NCBI GenBank assembly: GCA_900552995.1
Contig: USBX01000068.1
Coordinates: 1 to 5,733 of the forward strand
Direction: 5' to 3'
DNA length: 5,733 nt
From: an uncultured Collinsella sp.
Lineage (GTDB): Bacteria > Actinomycetota > Coriobacteriia > Coriobacteriales > Coriobacteriaceae
In this document: piece by piece, positions 1 through 5,679 of the stretch
Layout: each line of letters begins with the position of its first letter
Position numbering within the stretch: the first letter of the stretch is position 1
Notes under the pieces: model-generated
Told to the model about the DNA's origin: nothing
Databases searched by the model: none
Seen by the model: the letters and a program-made list of their open reading frames with translations, nothing else
Made by a program: the position numbers and the translations under genes

Positions 1-30
1 TCGGCAGCGTCAGATGTGTATAAGAGACAG
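1..30 (+). other. Nextera read-1 adapter remnant (not genomic)
   Basis: Bases 1-11 read TCGGCAGCGTC and bases 12-30 are the 19-bp Tn5 mosaic end AGATGTGTATAAGAGACAG. Together they match the Illumina Nextera read-1 transposase adapter lacking its first three bases. Genomic sequence therefore starts at 31. This is library-construction sequence, not a natural Tn5 insertion, because no transposase or resistance gene adjoins it and the matching i7 side is found at the other end of the window. Confidence 0.97.
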
Positions 31-110
31 GGGCGAACAAATTGGCATGAAAAGGGGGCGGCATAGACCTTTTGGTCATGCCACCCCCTTTGAATGACAA
101 GTTGTCGCCC
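31..110. repeat. 80-bp imperfect palindrome downstream of uppP
   Basis: The left arm (31-69) and right arm (74-110) are near reverse complements around a TTTT loop at 70-73. The inner part, 51-69 against 74-91, is almost perfect. The outer part, 31-50 against 92-110, keeps GGGCGA, CAA, TTG and CAT matches with scattered mismatches and small bulges. The palindrome stops exactly where the adapter begins, so it may continue beyond the contig. It contains the likely uppP terminator. It could also be a member of a dispersed intergenic repeat family, which cannot be judged from one copy. Confidence 0.75.
50..91 (-). terminator. Rho-independent terminator of uppP (probably bidirectional)
   Basis: On the minus strand the RNA reads AAA, a G-rich arm, an AAAA loop, the complementary C-rich arm, then UUUU. 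The stem (54-69 with 74-88) has about 15 pairs with one bulged base at 65. The only other imperfection, C59 facing A83 on the plus strand, becomes a G-U wobble in minus-strand RNA, which favours minus-strand use. It lies about 45 nt after the uppP stop codon. The A-tract and U-tract on the two sides would let it work in both directions, so a convergent gene beyond the contig edge is possible. Confidence 0.8.
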
Positions 111-135
111 TGGCCGCCGCGCAGCGTCGACTAAG

Positions 136-1116
136 TTAGAGGCCGAGCATCGGCTCCAGAACGAAGAAGTACGCGAGCACTACGATGCCCAGGATGATGC
201 GGTAGACGCCGAAGCACTTGAAGTCGTGACGGCGAACGAAGCCCATAAGCCACTTGATGGCAATGAGCGACACCACAAAGGCGACGACGCAGCCCACGCC
301 CAAGATGGCGATCTCGTTGGTGCCGAACGTGCCGCCCTTGATGAAGTACTTGACCAGCTTGAGCGCACTCGCGCCAAACATGACAGGGATGGCCAGGAAG
401 AACGTGAACTTAGACGCCACCGAGCGCGTGCAGCCCAAAAGCAGGCCGCCGATGATGGTAGAACCGGAGCGAGACGTACCAGGCACCAGCGAAAGCACCT
501 GGAAGCAGCCGATACCCAGCGCAGTCTTCCAGCTTAGATCCTCGAGCGTGGCGATGGAACCAAAGTCCAGATTCTCGTCATCGTCCTCATCCTCAGCGGT
601 AGCCGTGGGGGGCGCCGCAAAGTGCGCACCGGCGGGACGTCCACCCGACACCACAGCACGCGAACCAAACGAACCGGCAACGGCCATTTCCTCGCGCTTG
701 CTCGCGCGCCAGTTCTCGATCACGATAAACAGCACGCCGTACACAATGAGCGCCAGCGCCACGACGGGAGCATTGTAGAAATGCTCCTCCATCCAGTCGT
801 TAAGCGGCAGACCGATCGCCGCGGCGGGAATGCAGCCGAGCACAATCTTGCCCCACAGCACCCAGGTGTCGCGACGGCCCTCCTTGCCCTTGCTGGGCGA
901 GAACGGGTTGAGCTCGTGGAAAAACAGCACGCAGACGGCCAGAATGGCGCCGAGCTGAATCACGACCAGGAACATATTCCAGAACGTCTCGCTCACGTTC
1001 ATCTTGACGAACTCGTCCACCAAGATCATGTGGCCCGTCGACGAAACGGGCAGCCATTCGGTGATGCCCTCGACCAGGCCCATGAAGGCAGATTTTAGAA
1101 GCTCGATAATATCCAA
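136..1116 (-). CDS. uppP: Undecaprenyl-diphosphatase UppP (BacA family) with acidic loop insertion
   Basis: Integral membrane enzyme that dephosphorylates undecaprenyl pyrophosphate to undecaprenyl phosphate, recycling the lipid carrier for peptidoglycan and other wall polymers; extra activity gives bacitracin resistance. Translated from the TTG at 1116 it is 326 aa. Family signatures are present: EGITEWLPVSSTGH at residues 16-29 (E16, E20 and H29 correspond to the conserved acidic and histidine residues) and PGTSRSGST at 212-220 with the essential-type Arg216. Hydrophobic segments lie near 43-66, 86-106, 116-134, 197-226, 233-253, 268-290 and 304-322. Usual length is about 265-290 aa; the excess is a hydrophilic loop at about 137-192 holding AEDEDDDEN. 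An upstream in-frame ATG at 1185 would add 23 residues, but the homologous N-terminus (MDIIELLK) and the ribosome site favour TTG. The stop is TAA, followed by a strong terminator. Confidence 0.95.
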   Translation of the reverse strand: MDIIELLKSAFMGLVEGITEWLPVSSTGHMILVDEFVKMNVSETFWNMFLVVIQLGAILAVCVLFFHELNPFSPSKGKEGRRDTWVLWGKIVLGCIPAAAIGLPLNDWMEEHFYNAPVVALALIVYGVLFIVIENWRASKREEMAVAGSFGSRAVVSGGRPAGAHFAAPPTATAEDEDDDENLDFGSIATLEDLSWKTALGIGCFQVLSLVPGTSRSGSTIIGGLLLGCTRSVASKFTFFLAIPVMFGASALKLVKYFIKGGTFGTNEIAILGVGCVVAFVVSLIAIKWLMGFVRRHDFKCFGVYRIILGIVVLAYFFVLEPMLGL

Positions 1117-1121
1117 AGGGA

Positions 1122-1127
1122 CCCCCT
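1122..1127 (-). promoter_or_regulatory. Shine-Dalgarno site fixing the TTG start of uppP
   Basis: The minus strand reads AGGGGG followed by a 5-nt spacer and then TTG at 1116. No comparable site was seen before the in-frame ATG at 1185 or the in-frame GTG seven codons upstream of the TTG. With the family-typical N-terminus starting at this codon, it supports TTG initiation. Confidence 0.7.
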
Positions 1128-1177
1128 CGTTAGACACCCGCCGGTAGATGTTCTGCGGACGATGCGGGCGATGTCCC

Positions 1178-1183
1178 ATTATC
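1178..1183 (-). promoter_or_regulatory. Candidate -10 element for uppP (weak)
   Basis: The minus strand reads GATAAT about 60 nt upstream of the TTG start, the best TATAAT match in the divergent intergenic region on that strand. No acceptable -35 hexamer is visible 16-19 bp upstream, so this is only a candidate. The rest of 1117-1246 shows no further structure that I can support. Confidence 0.22.
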
Positions 1184-1246
1184 AACCGTTGGCGGTGCGA
1201 CCGCGCCTACCCTTACCAAAAAACTCGCCCGTTCACAGAATTGCGA

Positions 1247-1278
1247 GCAGTTAAACCGAAATCCTTGGGTATAACTGC
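1247..1278 (+). promoter_or_regulatory. Candidate uspA promoter -10 inside a 7-bp dyad
   Basis: GCAGTTA at 1247-1253 and its exact reverse complement TAACTGC at 1272-1278 are separated by 18 bp. The right half overlaps TATAAC (1270-1275), the best -10-like hexamer upstream of uspA, about 90 nt before its start codon. No convincing -35 is present at normal spacing, consistent with an activator-dependent promoter or with this not being a promoter. Between here and the start codon the DNA is very C/G-rich (about 1294-1346) and has a small CGCACG/CGTGCG hairpin (1324-1346) just before the ribosome site. Confidence 0.3.
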
Positions 1279-1365
1279 AACAAGATAAAGTGTCCGGCGG
1301 CCAACGCACCCGCGCCCGCCCGACGCACGAGCGCCGCGCCCGTGCGATAGACCAAGGAGGAAACC

Positions 1366-1803
1366 ATGAACGAGGGCTACACCAAGGTATTTGTTTCACT
1401 CGACGGTACTGAGCAGCAGGATTTTGTGCTCGCACGCGCCATCAAGGTCGCCGCGAACAACGGCGCCAAGCTGATCATCGGCCACGTCATCGACTCCACC
1501 GCACTCGAGAGCGCCGGCTCCTATCCGGTCGACCTGGTCAACGGCTTGGAGGAGGCCTTTAACAACTCCATCGCCAAGCAGCTCGAGGAGGCCAAGGCCA
1601 ATCCTGACATTCCCGAGGTCGAGGTCATGATTCGTACCGGCCGCATTCGCGAGACGCTCAAGGATGAGATGCTCGACGTGGTCAAGCCCGATCTGGTGCT
1701 CTGCGGCGCCCGCGGCCTGTCCTCAATTAAGTACGCGCTACTGGGCTCGATTTCGACGTTCCTGCTGCGCAATACCGACTGCGACATTCTGGTCGTGAAG
1801 TAG
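1366..1803 (+). CDS. Universal stress protein, UspA family, ATP-binding type
   Basis: Single Usp domain, 145 aa, the normal length for the family. It starts with a beta strand and VSLDG (D13 in the nucleotide-pocket position) and ends with the ATP-binding signature G-x2-G-x9-G-S at residues 114-128 (G114, G117, G127, S128), followed by the usual TxFLLRNTDCDILVVK-like final strand. The intact signature indicates an ATP-binding member rather than the non-binding UspA subtype. Such proteins are cytoplasmic, often dimeric, and induced by growth arrest or stress; the specific role here is unknown. Start ATG 1366 follows AAGGAGG (1354-1360) with a 5-nt spacer. It is monocistronic: divergent from uppP and convergent with the kinase gene, with its own terminator at 1951. 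Confidence 0.93.
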   Translation: MNEGYTKVFVSLDGTEQQDFVLARAIKVAANNGAKLIIGHVIDSTALESAGSYPVDLVNGLEEAFNNSIAKQLEEAKANPDIPEVEVMIRTGRIRETLKDEMLDVVKPDLVLCGARGLSSIKYALLGSISTFLLRNTDCDILVVK

Positions 1804-1816
1804 CGTTGCTCCCACC

Positions 1817-1909
1817 GGCCGCGGGGCCTGCGGGGTTCCCACGGGCACGTCCTCGCCGCGTTGCGGCTGCGGGATGTGCCCTTAGGAAACCCCTCCCGGC
1901 CCCGCGGCC
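1817..1909. repeat. 93-nt multi-level inverted repeat after the universal stress gene
   Basis: The outer arms are a perfect 12-bp inverted repeat: GGCCGCGGGGCC (1817-1828) and GGCCCCGCGGCC (1898-1909). Inside, GGGGTT-CC-A-GGGCAC at 1832-1848 pairs with 1876-1893 with one bulge and two mismatches. At the apex GCCGC-GTT-GCGGC (1855-1867) forms a hairpin. The whole region can fold as one long stem. It starts 13 nt after the stress-gene stop codon and lies before a separate conventional terminator. No U-run follows it, so it is not a simple terminator. It might be a 3'-UTR structure, a small RNA or a dispersed palindromic element. Confidence 0.7.
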
Positions 1910-1950
1910 TTCGCAGCCTTACTTCAGCGAGTCGGCTGATAAAAAGATGG

Positions 1951-1984
1951 CGTGCCGCCCCGGTTGGGGCGGCACGTTTTGTTT
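1951..1984 (+). terminator. Rho-independent terminator of the universal stress gene
   Basis: A perfect 11-bp stem (1951-1961 with 1966-1976), GGTT loop, and tail TTTTGTTT. On the minus strand the hairpin is followed after four bases by a U-run (CUUUUU from 1945 leftwards), so it may also end transcription of the kinase operon arriving from the right. Confidence 0.88.
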
Positions 1985-2007
1985 GGGCTGCACGTTTTTG
2001 TTTGGGC
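1972..2007 (+). repeat. Tandem duplication of the terminator tail
   Basis: GCACGTTTTGTTTGGGC (1972-1988) is followed one base later by GCACGTTTTTGTTTGGGC (1990-2007), differing only by one extra T. The first copy includes the last bases of the terminator stem and its T-tract; the second copy repeats the T-tract without a stem. Confidence 0.75.
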
Positions 2008-2025
2008 GGACGTCTGCCGCATGCG

Positions 2026-3069
2026 TTACTCAAAGTATTGGAACTTGTTCGTTGAGAAGGAAAACGTTACGACGAAGCCTTCGCCGGACTCGGATGCCGC
2101 GGTGACATCGATGCCCATCTTGGAACACAGGCGCGCCACCAGATAGAGGCCGATGCCCGTTGCGCGCTTGGTGGCGCGGCCGTTGTCGCCGGTAAAGCCC
2201 TTCTCGAACACGCGGGGCAGATCTGCCGCGTTCACGCCACAGCCGTTATCGGCAACGGTGAGCTCAATGCGCTCACTCGCCAGACCCTCGTCCAGCAACG
2301 CGCCCGAAAACACGATCTTCGCACCGTCCTCACGCGCATATTTAATGCTGTTCTGAATGAGCTGGCCCAGGATAAACTCGAGCCACTTCTCGTCGGTGAA
2401 CACCTCAAAGTCGAGGTTCTCGCACACCGGCGCCACGTGTGCCGCGATGAGCTCGCGCGCGTTGGCTTTAATCGCACCCGTCACCAAGGTCTTGAGATCC
2501 CAGCGGCGAATCAGGTAGTCGCGCTCCACGACTTCCGAGCGCGCGTAGTACAGCGCCTGGTCGATATAGCGCTCCACGCGAGCCAGCTCGCGGCCCAAAT
2601 CGTCCACGCGCGACAGGTCGTCTTCGCTGCCGTCCAGGTTTTCAAGAATCAGATGGGCTGCCGCCAGGGGCAACTTGGCCTCGTGGACCCAGCTTTCGAT
2701 ATAGTCGCGATAGTCGTCGGTTTGACGACGGCCTTCCGCCACCTCATCGCATGCCGCCTTGCCCACGCGACGCAAGACCTCGTACTCGAGCTCGCCCTCG
2801 GCATAGGTTGGGCATTGCACCATCTCCTGCACCCACGCGGGGCTCTCCAGCTCCTCGGCTGCACGCTCCAACTGGTGCAGAAAACGACGACGGCGCGCAT
2901 ATTCGATCACGATACCCAGCATGCCAAAGATAAAGGACACACCGACCGCCACGACCACGATAGATGCCGGGGCCCCGGCAACCGTCAGCACAAAGCAACT
3001 CAGCAGCACGCCGCACGTCCACACGGCGACGGGCAACAGCGCATCTTTAAAGAACTTGCCAAACGACAT
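2026..3069 (-). CDS. Intramembrane-sensing sensor histidine kinase (BceS/GraS-like)
   Basis: Membrane histidine kinase of 347 aa from the ATG at 3069. Two transmembrane helices (about 11-30 and 36-56) are joined by only a few residues (AGAPAS), with no extracellular sensor domain, the hallmark of intramembrane-sensing kinases that usually read out a partner transporter. The H-box is ESWVHEAKLP with phospho-acceptor H129; the ATPase domain has the N-box QNSIKYA (N240), G1 box DNGCG (274-278), F-box VFEKGFTG (287-294) and G2 box ATGIGLYL (303-310), so it looks catalytically complete. It follows the response regulator by 9 nt and is surely its cognate kinase. An in-frame GTG at 3078, immediately after the regulator stop, would add three residues. 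The nearest known type is BceS/GraS, responding to bacitracin-like or cationic peptide stress; the real signal is unknown because no transporter gene is present here. Confidence 0.92.
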   Translation of the reverse strand: MSFGKFFKDALLPVAVWTCGVLLSCFVLTVAGAPASIVVVAVGVSFIFGMLGIVIEYARRRRFLHQLERAAEELESPAWVQEMVQCPTYAEGELEYEVLRRVGKAACDEVAEGRRQTDDYRDYIESWVHEAKLPLAAAHLILENLDGSEDDLSRVDDLGRELARVERYIDQALYYARSEVVERDYLIRRWDLKTLVTGAIKANARELIAAHVAPVCENLDFEVFTDEKWLEFILGQLIQNSIKYAREDGAKIVFSGALLDEGLASERIELTVADNGCGVNAADLPRVFEKGFTGDNGRATKRATGIGLYLVARLCSKMGIDVTAASESGEGFVVTFSFSTNKFQYFE

Positions 3070-3075
3070 AGCTGG

Positions 3076-3081
3076 CACCTA
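3076..3081 (-). promoter_or_regulatory. Kinase ribosome site overlapping the regulator stop codon
   Basis: On the minus strand TAGGTG contains the regulator's TAG stop and an AGGTG Shine-Dalgarno-like core, 6 nt before the ATG at 3069. This supports the ATG over the GTG at 3078 (which is itself part of the site) and implies translational coupling of kinase to regulator. Confidence 0.55.
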
Positions 3082-3750
3082 GACCGAATAGCCCTGGCCG
3101 CGATGCGTGGTCAGATACCCCTTGACGCCGATCTTGTCGAGCGTGGTGCGCAGGCGGTTGATGTTGACGGTGAGCGTATTGTCATCAACGAAGGCATCGG
3201 AATCCCACAGGTCTTGCATGATGGCCGAGCGCGAGACGATCTTGCCCGCGCGGCTCAGAAGCAGCGAGAGGATACGCAGCTCGTTTTTGGTGAGCTCAGT
3301 GCTAGTGCCGGTTTGCGTGTTGGTGACCATGGAGCGGGCGAGGTCGAGCTCCAATCCCTTGTGGACGAGCGTGCTGCGCTCGCCTGCCGCCGCGGTGCGA
3401 CGCAGCAGTGCGTTGATGCGCGCCACGAGCACGCGCGCGCTATAGGGCTTGGGAACAAAGTCGTCCGCGCCGAGCGTCATGGACATGACCTCGTCGATCT
3501 CGGTCGTGCGCGACGTGAGGACGATGATGGGGACCTCGGATTCGCGACGGACTTCGTGGCAGATGTGCTGGCCGTCTTTGACGGGAAGCGTCAGGTCGAG
3601 CAGCACCAGGTCGGGCGCGGCGGCGAGAATATCGCGCGAGACATGCTCGAACGACTCACAGGCCTCGACCTCAAAACCGGCACGGGCAAGGATATCGACA
3701 AGCTCGCGACGAATGGGCTCGTCGTCCTCAACGACATAAATCAGCGCCAT
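3079..3750 (-). CDS. OmpR/PhoB-type response regulator (BceR/GraR-like)
   Basis: DNA-binding response regulator, 223 aa, cytoplasmic. The receiver domain (about 1-118) has the acidic pair E8/D9/D10, phospho-acceptor D52 (LLDLTLP), T79 and K101 (PKPY), all the expected active-site residues. The C-terminal winged helix (about 128-223) has ELTKNELRIL and the recognition-helix region VDDNTLTVNINRLR, typical of the BceR/GraR/VirR branch of the OmpR family. The start is ATG 3750 with GGGAGGA (3754-3760) four to five bases upstream. It is the first gene of a two-gene operon with the kinase. Known relatives switch on transporter genes for peptide-antibiotic resistance; target genes here cannot be named. 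The 5' region contains a strong hairpin (3792-3829) about 42 nt before the start. Confidence 0.94.
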   Translation of the reverse strand: MALIYVVEDDEPIRRELVDILARAGFEVEACESFEHVSRDILAAAPDLVLLDLTLPVKDGQHICHEVRRESEVPIIVLTSRTTEIDEVMSMTLGADDFVPKPYSARVLVARINALLRRTAAAGERSTLVHKGLELDLARSMVTNTQTGTSTELTKNELRILSLLLSRAGKIVSRSAIMQDLWDSDAFVDDNTLTVNINRLRTTLDKIGVKGYLTTHRGQGYSV

Positions 3751-3791
3751 GTGTCCTCCCGTTTCTCGTAACTTGCACTTTCCACACCATT

Positions 3792-3829
3792 ATGCCCACG
3801 GCGTCGCAGCGATGCGACCCCGTGGGCAT
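3792..3829. promoter_or_regulatory. 17-bp hairpin with GCGA loop upstream of the response regulator
   Basis: Arm 3792-3808 pairs with 3813-3829 with a single internal mismatch (C3802 facing C3819), around a GCGA loop on the plus strand (UCGC on the minus strand). There is no U-run on either side, so a simple intrinsic terminator is unlikely. It may be an operator, a 5'-UTR structure of the regulator mRNA, or a 3' structure of the upstream aminotransferase mRNA. CATAAT overlaps its edge on the minus strand but has no good -35. The remaining bases of 3751-3919 show no gene. Confidence 0.6.
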
Positions 3830-3869
3830 CTAATGTGACAATAGTGTTCGGTAGCCTTGAGAGAGAGTA

Positions 3870-3899
3870 GGGGCCCTCGGTCCTAAACCGATCGGCCCC
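3870..3899 (-). terminator. Weak terminator-like hairpin after the aminotransferase gene
   Basis: GGGGCC-TCGGT (3870-3881) pairs with ACCGA-GGCCCC (3887-3899) with a small asymmetrical bulge and a 5-nt loop, 20 nt after the aminotransferase stop. On the minus strand it is followed by CUACUCUCUCUC rather than a U-run, so termination efficiency is doubtful. A second small dyad (CTCGAG at 3911-3916 and 3923-3928) spans the aminotransferase stop codon itself. Readthrough into the regulator operon cannot be excluded. Confidence 0.4.
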
Positions 3900-3919
3900 A
3901 TCACTTCGGCCTCGAGCCT

Positions 3920-5050
3920 CTACTCGAGCGTACGCATGTACGCCGAAATGGCATCCAGGCCCTTCTGCAGGTCATCGGTGTTGTCGGAGTATGCATAGCC
4001 GATGCGCATGCTCTTGGGTTCCTCGAAGCAATCGCCCGGGGTGACGAGCGCGCCGGACTTCTTAATCATGTCGGTGCAGAACGTCCTGGAGTCAATGTCG
4101 TAGTCGTAATACACGAGCGCGGTGCTACCCGCCTCGGGCTTGACGAACGACAGGTGCGGCTCGCTCTCGACCCACTTCTCCAGAACAGCAAGGTTCTGAC
4201 GGACGATGCGACGGCTGCGCTCAAGGATCACGGAAGCGTTGCCCAGAATCAGCTCCGCCACCGACTCGCTGAATATGCCGGCGGAAATCAGGTTGTAGTC
4301 GCGATGCGAGAGCAGCGCGCGACGGAGCTCCGGGCTCTTGGTGACCGCCCAGCCCAGACGCAGGCCGGCGAACGACCAGACCTTGGACATGGATGCGGTG
4401 GCGACGGCCTTGTCGTACAGGTCGACCACGGACTCGGCGTACTCATCCGTCTGAGTAAGCAGACGGTAGACCTCGTCGCAGAGCAGCCACGCGTCGTGTT
4501 TGCGTGCGACCTCGACAATCGCCTTGAGCGTATCGGCGTCGAGCAGGGCGCCCGTGGGGTTGTCCGGGTTATTGATGCAGATGAGCTTGGTATCGTCGGT
4601 CACCAAGGCATCGAGTGCGTCGACGTCGACGTGGTAACCGTTCTTGCGATCGAGCTGAAGGATATCGACCTTCGCACCGCACATCTCGGGAATCGAATAA
4701 AGCTGCTGGTAGGTGGGCTTGACGGAGACTACATGATCGCCCGGTTCGACGAGCGTGGAAATAACCAGGGAGTTGGCGCCGGTCGCGCCGTGCGTGGGCA
4801 CGATATGCCCGGGCTCGACCGTCTTATAGAGACGCGCGACCCCCTCGAGGAAGCCGGGCTGTCCCTCGATGTCTCCGTAGGTGAATCGGCGCGAGCACAG
4901 GCTATCGAGCCACGCCTTCTTGTCGGTGTTCGTAAGCTCGAACAGCTGGTCGAGCGTGAGGGAGTAGACGCACGTCTCCGCAACGTTGTGGGTGCACTTG
5001 GTCTCCCACTCGTTCATCCACTGCTCGACGGCGAAATCCTTGATCTGCAT
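3920..5050 (-). CDS. Class I/II PLP-dependent aminotransferase (fold type I)
   Basis: Cytoplasmic pyridoxal-phosphate enzyme of 376 aa, usual family length. Recognisable landmarks: the Y58-GDIEGQPG region of the substrate side, NNPDNPTG (160-167, N164 contacting the cofactor), DEVYR (192-196, D192 pairing with the pyridine nitrogen), SMSK with Schiff-base K223, GLRLGW (229-234, R231 to the phosphate) and MRIGYA (348-353) with R349, the usual carboxylate-binding arginine. All key residues are present, so an active transaminase or related lyase is expected. The substrate is not deducible; the N-terminus (FAVEQWMNEWE...NVAETC) is distinctive and faintly recalls VioD/capreomycidine-synthase-like members, which I hold at low confidence. 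The start is ATG 5050 with AAGGAAAGGA (5058-5067) upstream. It lies 24 bp after the cyclodeaminase-like gene, probably one operon. Confidence 0.93.
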   Translation of the reverse strand: MQIKDFAVEQWMNEWETKCTHNVAETCVYSLTLDQLFELTNTDKKAWLDSLCSRRFTYGDIEGQPGFLEGVARLYKTVEPGHIVPTHGATGANSLVISTLVEPGDHVVSVKPTYQQLYSIPEMCGAKVDILQLDRKNGYHVDVDALDALVTDDTKLICINNPDNPTGALLDADTLKAIVEVARKHDAWLLCDEVYRLLTQTDEYAESVVDLYDKAVATASMSKVWSFAGLRLGWAVTKSPELRRALLSHRDYNLISAGIFSESVAELILGNASVILERSRRIVRQNLAVLEKWVESEPHLSFVKPEAGSTALVYYDYDIDSRTFCTDMIKKSGALVTPGDCFEEPKSMRIGYAYSDNTDDLQKGLDAISAYMRTLE

Positions 5051-5074
5051 TGTCGTTTCCTTTCCTTGACTTTC

Positions 5075-5679
5075 TTACAGTTCCACCACGGTGCCCAGCC
5101 CCGCCTCGACGGCGCGGTCGTAGGCAATTTTCGATGCCGAAAGGTCTTGAACGGCGATGCCCGACGTATCGAACACCGTCACCTGCTCGTCATCCGAACG
5201 CCCCGTAGCCGTGCCGGCGATGACTTCGCCGAGCTCCGCTTTGATGTCCTCGGGTGTGATGGCACCCTCGGCAACCGGAATCTCCAGCTCGCCGGACGCG
5301 ACCGATTGCTCGCGGTCGTCGACGTAAACAGCGGCACGGGCGACAAGCGCCGAGGCGAGCTCCTGCTTGCCGGGCATGTCGGCACCGACGCAGGAGATAT
5401 GCGCACCGGGGCGCACCCATGCATCGGGGATGATGGGCTTGGTCGCAGGCGTGATCGTCACGATGATGTCGGCCTCTGCCGCGGCGCCTTGGCCGTCGGC
5501 CGTCGCCTCGATGGAATAGGTGGATGCCTCGCGAGCATGCTCGCAAGCGCCCAAGATATGGGCGAGCTCGTCTCGTATGCGCTCGACGCGAGCCTCGGGC
5601 GCGGCATCGGAAACCGGCTCCCACACCTTGACCTCGCTCACTTTGGGACAGGCGGCGAGCACGCCCGCCACCATATAGG
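5075..5679 (-). CDS. Ornithine cyclodeaminase/mu-crystallin family protein, 5'-truncated by contig end
   Basis: NAD(P)-dependent Rossmann-fold family that includes ornithine cyclodeaminase, archaeal alanine dehydrogenase, ectoine-utilisation EutC and SbnB. About 200 residues are present, against about 320-330 for the family, so roughly the first 125 (dimerisation and substrate-pocket residues and the start codon) are missing. Reading continues in frame through AYMVAGVLAACP up to the adapter, so the ATG at 5674 is internal. Visible landmarks are ADIIVTITPATKP, then HISCVGADMPGKQEL, whose Asp (residue 99 counted from that internal Met) is at the position of the catalytic Asp of bacterial ornithine cyclodeaminase, VYVDDREQ, AELGEVIAG and the C-terminal VFDTSGIAVQDL signature. 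Likely first gene, or at least upstream gene, of an operon with the aminotransferase. The substrate cannot be set from this half of the protein. Confidence 0.9.

Noticed and set aside
94..1098. Plus-strand open frames opposite uppP (94-537, 254-778, 622-1098)
   Set aside because: They mirror the uppP reading frame and have low-complexity charged composition without a ribosome site or known motif.
1185..1185. ATG at 1185 as the uppP start, giving 349 aa
   Set aside because: The added 23 residues are polar and Arg/His-rich, unlike family N-termini, with no ribosome site; the TTG at 1116 has both a homologous start and AGGGGG at a 5-nt spacing.
1817..1909. tRNA-like fold or intrinsic terminator after the stress gene
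   Set aside because: There is no cloverleaf, T-loop consensus or CCA-type acceptor arrangement, and no U-run follows the stem; a nested inverted repeat is the supported description.
1806..2146. Small plus-strand frames in the stress-gene/kinase convergent region
   Set aside because: They run through the inverted repeat and terminator and into the kinase antisense strand, lack Shine-Dalgarno sites, and are Arg/Pro/Ala-rich as expected of G+C-rich noncoding DNA.
2437..3771. Plus-strand open frame of 444 codons opposite the kinase and regulator
   Set aside because: It is a shadow of the two-component genes; the protein is Arg/His/Gln-rich with no domain, and the opposite strand carries complete family motifs.
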